This document shows positions 33,001 to 45,000 of a stretch of 64,000 bases of DNA, piece after piece. How positions within the stretch are numbered: position 1 is the first letter of the stretch; each line of letters opens with the position of its first letter. Both the position numbers and the translations under genes were made by a program. The notes under the pieces were generated by a model that saw only the letters and a list, made by a program, of their open reading frames with translations, was not told the DNA's origin and did not search any database. The stretch comes from Strongylocentrotus purpuratus (taxonomy: Eukaryota; Echinodermata; Echinoidea; Camarodonta; Strongylocentrotidae), in the NCBI RefSeq assembly GCF_000002235.5, contig NW_022145609.1:37932130-37996129 (forward strand). The letters run 5' to 3'.

Positions 33001-36000
33001 ACGGAGACAAAATACTGGATGCGTGCTCATGAGTGTTATGTTATCATTATTCATTTATGCACAAGCAGTGCACTCCACGATACACAGGTGGAGGTATTCT
33101 TTGAAAAGGGGAAACATAGGCTATTTATGTAAGACCTCCATCGCTATAGGAGTGATTATTTCAAAATGTACAAAGTTGGGCCTCTTCATGTTTTGAAGAT
33201 CTGTGCATATTCAGGGTCATTTGGGACATGAGCTTACACTCAAACACAATCCGTGTAAAACATTAATCTCTTCCCAGGATGGCAAATTAGGTTTTCTGTA
33301 TCAAAGTAAAAAATTCTTTTGACATTCAAAATTTAAACTGGGAAAGTAAAGTACCGTAGAGAAAATAAAAAATACCTTGGATTATGGAAAATGAGATATC
33401 TCACATTATACAGAAAAGTTCTTGTGATTAAACATTTAGTGATAAAGGAAGATTAACAAAACCAATGAGTTTATTAAAGATGAAGATGAATAAATTATTG
33501 AAGAAATAAATTGTCCCATGTCAACAACAAAAAGAAGTAAAAAATTATATTTAGAGGTTTTCAAATATATTACATTTGTGTCAGACAGTATACTTACAAG
33601 CTCTTTCAAAAACCTTAAAAGCAAGTTCCATAATGAAATATATGAGAAACACATATATTAAAGTTTGAACAACATTGATATAATAAAATAATTTCTTCCC
33701 CTTAAATTAACAGAGAACCTAATGAGAATTAATACGATCCTTTCATTATTGGAGGATCTTTAACCTTCAACATGCTACCCACAATAGAGTACCGAAGCTG
33801 TGACGTCATAAAAATCTATTTTCTAGAATTTTTCAATTTTTTCTTAATCCGAAAGAACATAAAAAATGATGTCCAAATGTCGAAAAACCAATTGAATATG
33901 TTAAATATTGGCTGAAATATGACCATCTGAATTAATATACTCCCCATAGGAACTCAGTGTTATATGCTCTGGCTTCTAATGGTTAGGAGCCAGAACATAT
34001 AACACTGACTGAATTCCCATAGGACATATATTCATTCAGATGGTCATAACTCAGCCAGTACTTAACATATTCAATTGTTTTTCGACATTTGGAAATTATT
34101 TTTGGTGTTTTTTCGGAATATGAAGAAAAAATTGAGAAATTCTAAAAAATAGATTTTTGATAACTTCACACTTTACCACTCTATATAGATATACATGTAG
34201 TGAAGGGAAAGGTACCTGTGAGAGAAGATGATACTTGTTTTCTTCTTCGCATAATAACAAATGTGACCTTTGTCCCCAATGACATCACAGCTGGATGAAA
34301 CATTTGCCAATCCAATTTGAGACTTCCTTACATTTAGTGGTCTAAAAATCTTAAAATTCATCACTATATGTTTTTCTAATCTTGTTTATACTTTCACTCA
34401 ATTCTCTGCTTTCAGGTTTCGCTTTTAAATTAACTTACTACTACTGTGGGATTGTGATTGAGCAATACCTCACAAAAACCTTTTGAAATCCCACCTTCCA
34501 TTGTTATCCCTTACAGAATTTTATCATACCCGTCGACCTTTCACAGCAAAAATTAGGAATCTCTCTAAGCAAAATTAGGAATACAGTCTATTTTGTTTAC
34601 TTTCACACAGAATATTTCAGACAAAGAGAGAGATCTAGGGGTCAAAACAATATCTTGAAGGCCCGAAACCTAGGAATCATTCGTCCCCAATAGGACAGAT
34701 TGGCAGCTATGGTTTATGATTACCAAAAGTAAATGTTCAAAGATTCTTACCCATCACATCATCATACACCTCCCCTGCATCAAATTCTTCTAGTCTCACG
34801 AACTGATGATCCACATAACCATCTAAAACAAAAAAAAACAATCAAAAGAAAACAATGGATAGGAGGTCACATTTTTAAATAGCGATGTGTTTCAAGTTCT
34901 TCTTCAGATACAAGGTAAACATCTGCACATTTTTCGTATAACAAAGTAAGTGTAATATGCCTAGATGTATATCTTCAGTTCTGTTTTGAAGATTGAAGTG
35001 AAAACAAAATGTATGCAGTGTTCAATTATTGAAGACAAAGACTGAATATTAGAGTTAATTGTTGATGATACACATGTTGTGATATTATATTTGTTACAAG
35101 GTATTTCTGTATCTTATAATACAGAGCTAAGTGAATATGCACAGGAACATTGTTGCATGAAGTTGATATTCATTTACACAATATTTTATTTTTTTAAGTA
35201 GTGGTATATAATTTCATATCTGAACAAGCTGTAAATCTTACAGTGTCACCAAATATACTTTTATTTATGACAAATATAATATCATAACATTGTATATCAG
35301 CAATTAACTTTGATATTCAGTCTTTATCTTCAATACTTGAACACTGCATACAATTTTTTCATTTAAATGTTAAAAACAGAAATGTAGATATATGTCAACC
35401 TATCCTAGCAATTTCTCTACATCAATGCATACATATTCTGAATGCACATGACTTTAATTCCTCTGTCTTGCATGCTATTATTATACATCATTGTGCTACT
35501 ATTCCTAACTGTATGCCCAGGACCTAAAATGCCTCAGTATTTCAGCCTATAATATATATTCTAATCCCTTTATGGACTTTACTTTCAAAAGTATCAAAAC
35601 TGATAACAAATCTAGCTAATAACTAGAGATAATTGCAGATCACTTCCTCATAAACCATTAACAGGATAATCACCAACTGTGGTCTCCTGGCTTTTATTCC
35701 AGTAAATCTTGGCAGATTACACACTTTTGATTTAACAGGATTGAATTGGAAAACCCCATTGGGTAAACCAATATTTTGTCTGATTGGAGTCCAACGGTGA
35801 TAATGCATACCAGAAAATAACTACAGAAAATTACAGACCAACTATGGTCTCCAGTTTTTTATTCCAGTAAATCTTGGCACATTGAAAATTCTAGATTTTA
35901 TTGGATTTAATTGGAAAACCCCATTGTCTGTTTGGAGCCAGTGTGTTTTAACTCATATACCACTTCACACAGAGTTAACGTAATTCTGGCTCAAAACGGA

Positions 36001-39000
36001 CAATTTCGTGCGAGGGCAGACTTGCTGTATGGAATGGTAACTTACAATGTCCGACTGGATTCCTTGCCAGCCACTTGCCGGGGGGATTCCCCTCTTTCCT
36101 AAGGATCTCAATCTTCTCCCCTATGTTACACTGGAGGCCGTACTTCTCATACTCAGCGTCCATAGCCTCCAGGACGATACCCTCATCGATGATGTTGATC
36201 TCTCCTTTGAGCTATATGTAAGAGAGAGCACAATGTTGATTTGCAATGAGCTTGTTTTTATGATATTGTCATTCAATGAGCAGATATAATTATCAATATC
36301 ATTTTAATTTTCAGGACTACACACACATTCAAGAAAGAAAGATAACCGACAGTCCTTTTCAGGAATCCCCAATTCCCCCCCCCCTCTCTCACATGGTGCA
36401 ACAGTAAACCTGTTTATATCTACATCACCATGCAAGCCAATACTTATAAGCAGCATTTATAACTTGAATTGTTGCTTCACTCTTATTATCATGTATTTCA
36501 TCTTTTATATTCCTCTATCTCTTGTATCCTTTTGACTCTCAACAGTGCATAACCCAATACCTAATCTCCACTTCGCAGACAGAGGACTCAATATGAGAAC
36601 CAACAGCGCAACTTGGAAGCAGCGAGTTACGGAAGCAGCGAGTTACGGAACCACACTGCTACAGCTCACCTGAGATGGTGCTAACTATAGAGGAAATTTT
36701 GCCGTAGTGCTTAAACATAACTTCACAGATAATCTCTTCATTACCCATTTCTCAGCACATAACGAAATGAAAAATGTTGCCTCAATCACATAAGACATCA
36801 AAAGAAAGAACATCAGACATACTTTGTACCTCCCATTGTAATACTCCAACTCTTCCAATACATGGTAAGAGGCACTCCTTAAATTTCAAATATTTTTTCA
36901 AATAAAGACATGCTAACCACATTCATATTATTAGTTGTCCCTAAGACGCGCAGTTCCTGGGGGGATAGAGCATTTTCTCATTCTGGTCCGTCCCTTTGGA
37001 ATAAGCTGCCACTTAGTATTCGTAATTTAACTACCCTTCATGCCCATCTCTTTCTAAACAGTGCTATTTAATCATGTCAATGTAGCGTAATAATTTGTGT
37101 TGTTTTAGTTTACTTTATTTTAGTTAAGAAAGTTATATTTTTTGTGATAGTAATACATGTATGTACAGCGCCATGAGCGTCAGAGCCTGGCGGATACCGG
37201 CGCTATATAAATATCCATATTATTATTATTATATGTTTGTATCCTAAATTGTTTTGAAAAGTACAGGTCCATAATTCAAAATGTCTGAAAATGCTATCAT
37301 TAGTTTGGAGCCAGAAGGCACAAGCCTATAAACTTTATCCAAAATTAACCCTCTTCTGGCTCTTTAGAGACAAAATAAGACGCAAGATATTGTAAATACT
37401 CAATACAATGATGAACAATATAAACATTATACAGTAGGCTTGCGGGTGCACCATGTGAGAGAGAGGGAGGATTGAGGAGTCCTGAAAAGGACTCTCTGTA
37501 ATCTTTCTTGAGGGTTTGTTAGTCCTGAAAAGGACTAATGGTAAAGTCTTGAAAAAGACTGTTGGTTATCTTTTTTAGCTTATAGTTCTAAGGAGAACTA
37601 TAGTGCTTGGAGAGGATGAATGGTGGGAGTGGCTCTCCAAGAAAGATTACCGAGAGTCCTTTTCAAGACTCCTCAATCCTCCCTCTCTCTCACATGGTGC
37701 ACCCGCAAGCCTACTGTATATCTACATCACCATGCAAGCCGAAACTTACAAGCAGAATACAAACATTATTTCAAATGGAACTTTGAAGCATGAAATTTCA
37801 TCTGAATGTCCCTTACAATATTTCCTTCTCACTCCCCCTCTCTTGCTCTTTATTGTCTTTAATAACAACAAATTGTCATCTTATCCCTTCTGCTTCAGAT
37901 TATTATGTTTATTTCAATGACTTCCTTCTATATGGCCAGTTCTTGTTGTGACAATCAATAACCTTTCAAGAGTATCTCAAAGGGACTTTTCCTATCTCAA
38001 CTAACCCTTGCATGTTAGTTTAAAAATCTCTTGGAAATTACCAAGTTAAAAGTTGCAGTTCCTCCATTATTTCAAAAAGGAAATTTGTTAAACTAGTTAC
38101 ATTTTCAAACTGTCAAATACATCATCAAAATTGTCCATTCTTATATCAAACAGCATTAAATGAGGCCCGTGCATTCTAAATTTACACCAGTCCATCAAAA
38201 GAATGCAACGCAGACAGAAACAAATATTGAAGTTGCCCATTCAAAGAGGAAGAGCTGATTCATCAAAACCTTTCAAAATACTCGCTGAATGCATCGTACT
38301 TACATTGAACCTTTTCTTTAAGTCCTTCTCTTCTTTCTCCTTCTTCTTCTTTTCTTCCTTTTCTTTCTTTTTCCTTTTCTCCTCCTCCTTCTTCTGCTGT
38401 TTCTCTTGCTCTTTCCTCAATCTTTCTTCCTCCTTTCTCCTCTTTTCCTCTTGTTTCTTCTTTTCTTCCCTTTCCTGTTCTAGTTCCGCTTCTGCCGTCC
38501 TGTAACAGAATAATTCAATTATTGTTAATTTGCTGCTACCAAAAAGTAAAACATCATGTTATTAAGTTGCCATATAATGGGGAACTCCAGCCTAATGACT
38601 TGATTTTAATAAAAGCAGAAAAATTAGAGAAACAGATTGGCAAAATTTTGAGGAAATATGAAATATACTGTCTGCAATCTTATGGATAAAATGGTCATAT
38701 GTTCCTCTTAAAATTAGCAACTATGGTATCTTAGGGGGGAGGGGGGATTTAGAGTACAAATATTCTGGAAAGCAATACATTTGAAAATTCTGAAAAGGAT
38801 ATAAACATGGACACAGGAATTACAATTCTTTTTTTTTGGGGGGGGGGGGGGTCCATTTTAGTTATGGAGCAAATCCTGGGTCTTTATAAAAGTGGTTGAA
38901 AAGTTCCAATATGTCTGGAAAAAAGCAATAATTTTTAGTTCTTCATCACATTCCTCATTCAGTATTTCAATATCTACTTCCATTAGAAATGAATATCAAT

Positions 39001-42000
39001 ACCTTTCTTCATCTACATCCAATGCCTCATATAATTCATCCGATTCTCCATCCTGTCAAAAGGAAAAAATGACATTGCAAGACAAAAATCATTATCAATA
39101 AGCAATTTAGGGGCTTCATTTCTTAAATGAACAAACCATACAATCCTGTAAAATTACGTGTATGGCAAATCAAATTCACAACTAAACTAAATCCCTTCTA
39201 TGCCACTAACTCTTGGAGAAATCACCCTAAAGAGTTTTCAAGAGACTGGCTTAAGGTTCTCTTTCCTTGTTCAACAGTTACTAAAATTTGGTTTTAGATT
39301 TAACATGAATAAAAAGTGACATTGCAATCACAATTTAAGACAACAATCTTGAACCTCACAAATGTGAAATACTAGCTGAGTAAAGAGGGCACACTTAACT
39401 TGTCCTTTCCCCCTCCCTGCATTTTGAAGTATAAAACCCTAAATGTGCCCTCTCCCTTTTCAAAATTTTGACCCCAAACACATCTGATAAATGTGGTAAA
39501 ACTTGTTTTCAATACTTGGCATAATTTTTGTTTAAATAGTGCCTCCTTCTTTACAAACCCTAGATTCTCCAGGGGGGTATTTCACAAAGATCCTACATCG
39601 AACTTAACTCTAAATTGGACTTAAAAATTATGGGAAGCCATTTGTAGCCTTAAAATGAAATATATTCAAAAGCAAAAGTGCAAGTATTTTAGACTATTTA
39701 TAAATTCCACATCAAGAACGTGAAATCTCCTTGTTAATAGAAAATATGAATGATTTGAATCAACATTTTATGACTTTTAAAATAACTGTAACAAAATACT
39801 TTCAAAGATGCTAACGGCTTTCCATAGTTGTTTAGTCCAAGTGAAACACCCCCAGTGATGTGAATAGCCCTTAAATGAGGAGGAGCCTATACTCACGGCC
39901 GATACATCATCGTAGATCTCCGGCTCCTCGAGCCCGGAGCCGCTGTGCTCCGCTGATCTGGGAGGGAAGGAGATGCTGGATCCACCGCTCCCATGGAGGG
40001 CGGGGATACTGGAGATGGAGGGCAGAGGGGGTGCTGTATAGGACCCCGCCCCTGTAACCGTTAGGGTGGGAGTAGCAGGGTGTGGTGGTAGTGCTGGTAC
40101 TGGTAGAGCTGTTTGAATCAAAACAAAATGGATTAATGACTTTGATGAAATTTTTTCTGACTTTTCATTGATTCATTTGTAAATGAAAACTGTATATGAA
40201 GTATATTACATTTCTTTAAACAGGAACCGATCACCTAGAAATCACTTTTGTATAGTAGCTGTCTACAAGATGAAATTATCTTACAGGCAGAAAGCCTGTA
40301 TCTTGTTTGTCACTTAACAAAGATTATTTATAATAAAACATAAAAACAAGCTTTCTAGTTAAAAAAAAAGTTTCTAGATAGTAAAAAAAAAAAAAAAAAA
40401 TACTTTAAAGGTAATACAAAGTTTTGGTATGGGGTCATGAATTTGGTTCAAATGAACATATTGGAAGCATATGCGATCCAACAATATTCAGTGATCGTTG
40501 GTGCGGTTGAAATTGAGTCTAAAGTGATGAAATTGTAAGAATAAACTGTTTATGTTGTATAGCTCCCTCTCAAGGTCAATATTCTGATTTTAGCTATAAA
40601 ACAATGTTTCTTGACTAAAATCGACCGATTGGTTAGTCCCGTTTGGAAATTATATATGACAACTAATATTCTGATATTTTCATGGTCGCAGCTACCATTG
40701 TATGGCCGTAGGCACTATTTGAAATTTCCCAAAATTTTACGGGAGCACCGGTAAATTTTTATATTCAATTTATCTCGAAAACAGAAGTGTTTTGGAGACT
40801 AAATTTCCTTGTGCTTACAATACATCCACAGGGGCATCCAAATATATCAACATTGTAAAGAATCACTATCAAGCCAATTTGCAAAATTTCCCAAAACTTT
40901 GTATTACCTTTAAAAAGTTTGTTTTCACACTTTTCCTTCTTCACTCACCAAATCACACCCCCCCCCCCCCCAGCACCCCCAAAAATCCCTAGATCTGCTC
41001 CTGGTCTAGCATATAAATCAGTATTGCTAGCCTTGCAATGGTAGAGTGACCATACTTGCTAGTTATTTAAAGAAAGGTGGTATGCTCAAGTATTACACCT
41101 GCTTCAATAAGGGGCCATGAAGCTAGGTGTGCCATTCTGCTCTTAGAGAATGACGGTTCAATTTGTCAGCACTTGAAGGTAGCATATGTACCATGTAGTG
41201 ACAGTGTTCAACAGAGGAAAATATAATATTAAAAAGATTCTAACAATTAGACACTGGTTTCTTAAAGACCACAGATGCATCATATATGTCAAAGAATTAT
41301 GGTTGAAAACTAATAGAAGCTGAATTGTGAGTGTATATAGATAGTCTAATCAATGTCTCAAAGACTAAAGGTAATAGTTTCAGGGACTTAGACATTTTGC
41401 TGGTCCAAATTATCAATCTTTTCTATGATAAACAATATTACAAATAGCTGTCAGCTGATCTCTTTTGAAATGCAACTTCATTACTTCATTACAGTCATCG
41501 TTTACTTGGAACTTGTATTTCTACTGAAAATATTTTGTCTTTACATTTATACTTATTTATACACAAAGAGCAAGATTAGTAAATCCTCTACAAATTTGTA
41601 ATGAGTTCCAATTTTGGTCTTGAAGACTAATTTCCAATGTTTTTTGTTTAATATGGAGAATTAATCTTAATTTTGTATTTGATATTTCATAGGATGAGCC
41701 GCATTGCGTACCTTTCTACATCCATGTAGCAATCCATTGGGGGGGGGGGGGGGGAGGGCAATTTCAAGCATTTCAAAGAAATATCCAAAAGAGAAACTGA
41801 AGATGCTTAGGAATCTGAAAGAGGGTTGGTTGTCTCCCCTTGTCCTAAATATGATAACAAGGCTTAAACTGTCATTCAGTGAAATATAAAAGCTAGCTTA
41901 GTTTGGGCAAATGAGAACACATATCCTGAGGAGTGACGTAGCGAATCTGTGATGTTGTCAGCAGATGTTTTCCTCATGTTTTGCACACCAAAACACTTTT

Positions 42001-45000
42001 CTACTTTCATTGTCTAGTTTCATTTTCTAAATGATTTTAATAATGCACTTCTTGAAATATAAATCCAGCAATCTGTTTTGCCATACAGTGACAGATAACT
42101 ATAAGAAATAAGGAAATGCAGTGCTTAAGGCTTAAAGGGCTGTTAATTAACACTCAATGCATTTTGGATTTTGTTTTTTAGTTTGTTCTTTGAGATATGC
42201 TCCGACATAATCGACCCATGGTCAATAGTCTACAATAACTGATTTCCTCTCTTCATCCCTGGACCAAATACTATCACCTAAACCAAACCCTAACCCTAAC
42301 CCTAAATCCTACTCCCAAATGTTGCCAGAGCAGACGTTGAGTCAGCCTGCTCATGTTATATTTGGGATGATGCAAAACAAGACTAAAGATAACTAGAGCT
42401 CAATCACCATTTTCATGATAAATTCTCAGATAGCAAACGAGATGGATAAAATGCAGTTGGACAAGGTCTTGGGAATTCCTTCCCCCTTTCCCTTTTTTGC
42501 TTTTTACTCAATTTAAAGATAAAGACCAGTTATGGTCATGCGATTGCATTTTGAAAAAAACGTTGAGAAATCGATCAGAAAAGGTTGATCATCTGGCATA
42601 TAAGCATTGGTATGTACTGCAAGGTTCTGGAATCATCAAAATGATAAGAAATTTGGCCCAGTCTTGTTAAAGTTACAAGCACTGTACACAGAAAGATGTG
42701 TATGGGACTACACGACACGTGCGCGACACGTGCCCGATATCTATCAGGTCCAAATAGATATATTAATTAACCAAATATATATCAACTAGTAGGCGGTTTC
42801 TGGGCAAAATTTGTATGATCACGTATTAGTCAAAACATATTCTTTCACATGATTGGTAATAAGATTTTTTGAAAGGGGGGCTTTTCCAAAAACTGGTCTT
42901 TACCTTTAAGGAAATATGAGATGACAAATTGATTCTTGTGGATGAGCGTAAGATAAGGCAGGCTCTGCACTAACTTTTTGGAAGGGGGTCCAGATTGAAC
43001 CTTACAGATTCTAGATACATGAGCTCTACCCTTATAAAAAAGTACCATGGTAACCATGGTAAAACCATGGTAAAACCATGGTACCACCGTGGTACCTGTG
43101 GTACTCGTCTCTAACCATGGTACTACCATCAAAGAACCATGGTATTACCATGGTTATATGACAAGTACCATCGTATACCATGGTACTTCCGAATTTGTAC
43201 CATGGTACTCTATGGTACCTGTGGTACTAGTCTCTAACCATGGTACTACCATGCAAGAACCATGGTATTACCACGGTTATATGACAAGTACCATGGTATA
43301 CCATGGTACTTCCGAATTTGTACATGGTACATTGTGGTACTTAATTGGCAGTTGTATGGTTCTAACCATGGTTCAGTACCATATGTTGTGTTTGTTTTGT
43401 TTGTCTGATTGATTTAATTATACAATTAATGTGCAAGTATGAGTCGTTCGGTAGGAATCGTTTGCAATTTTTTAAAACAAAAACAACAACAAATTACCGA
43501 ACGCATGACATCATTTTACCGGACGCATGAAATCAAATAACAAAACATATAAGAACCATTTAAACAAAAATTTAGAATCATTAAGAACAAGATAGAAAAA
43601 AATTATGATTACAAAAAATATATATTTTCATTTGGCCATTTATCAATAGTGTGTAAATGTAAAAATTGTGCAACAGCTTGAAATATCATAAAGAAGGACT
43701 GCACAAGTCAAGACTATTACCTACAAGCCCCAACCCCACACAACCAGCGCATGCAGCTACAGCTACACAACCAAGGAGCAGCCATTGTGTGTGCCAAGGA
43801 TCGCTGTACATGCAGTGCTAGTGCAGTGTACGTGTATGCTGTGTACATGCAGCAATATAGAGTCTGGTACGTGCACTGTTGTTCACAGTCCAGCTTCATG
43901 CCTCGTGTTCATCTTGGTGTTTTAGATCTGCAAAATCATGCTGAATTCTGTTTTTCCCGGCTAATCTACAACAGCATGGGTAAGTTTAAGAATCATCTAC
44001 TTTATTTACAATATGTACATAGATCTAGTCGATGTCTAGATAGTTATTTATGATGTCAACTGGGACTTAAAATACATTCGACAGGATAACAGTTAAGACT
44101 GAACATGTATGATCCCATGTACGTTATTTGTTGTAGTATCTTGATGGGTTTATGGGGCTTATCATTCAAACTTTCAAAGCAAAGTTTGTCCATTTACATA
44201 CACATTGTCATTAACTCTACTGTTAGTATATAGTGTCACTGTTCGAAGGATTGAATGTTTTATTCTTTTTAGAAAATAAATAGAATACTGCATAAAAATC
44301 CAGCAAATTAATGAATTAAGCTAATCGATGTCATGTCTGCCTCTGCTCTGTGACTGCATGTGTGATTTCATGTTGACAGTTGTTGATATTGATATTTGTT
44401 TTTTTTATTTAATTCAAAATTGTCTTTTTTAAATTACAGATATATACGCAACATGACAAATGAGTAGTTTCCATATCGACGTCGCTCTTTATTATCATCT
44501 TGACCAAAACATCAACGCCACCATCACTATTTCTTCGTCGTTGACCTCCGTTTTGGCGTTTAAACTTGAAGTTTGTTGCGAACTCTAATAATGAATTAGG
44601 ACATTGGCATTATCGACTTTTGTTCTGTCTTTGAACACCATCGACGTCGAACTTTGATTGAAGGTAAGAACCTCTTCTTTACCTTCTTCGTCTTCGATTT
44701 GCTTTTCGTCGTTTCCAAGTCTGATCCTGACTCCGGCTAATGATGAATTTATCGACTTTCGATCTGTCTTCGATCACCGTCGACGTCGAACTCTATACCA
44801 AGTTTCACCATCGCCAAACATGGACTTCGCATCCGATCGACATTGCAGACTCTTGGCTGATGATTACCCGACGTCATCTATGATCTACCATAGGAAGTAG
44901 GCCTAGCTACCAATTGTTTCTTCAAACCAAATTCGAGTACGACATCGTCAACGAATCTCGCATTTCCGCTGGAAGGACAGTTTGTAAATTGTACTATTGA

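Larger units (their letters stand above)
36212..38303 (-). other. FYB-like intron d-e
   Basis: 2.1 kb. Holds a half copy of MITE B (36331-36412), a LINE 3' end (36930-37232), a GAGCCAGAAGG hairpin (37308-37371) and complete MITE B copy 4 (37432-37716). No exon seen. Confidence 0.65.

Noticed and set aside
38203..38505. Plus-strand Ser/Phe-rich frame resembling a membrane protein
   Set aside because: It is the antisense of the Glu/Lys-rich FYB-like exon d.
42289..42306. Telomere or chromosome-fusion site
   Set aside because: Only three CCCTAA units; this occurs readily by chance or slippage.
43089..43412. Evenly spaced palindromes considered as a CRISPR-like array
   Set aside because: There are no unique spacers of constant length, the repeats are 8 bp palindromes, and the genome is animal. 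It fits transposon subterminal repeats better.
43751..44053. 100-codon open frame on the plus strand inside the ACCATGGT element, considered as a transposase fragment
   Set aside because: No recognisable catalytic motif or family similarity. The composition looks random, with Tyr/Val/Cys-rich runs from TGTACATGCAG repeats.
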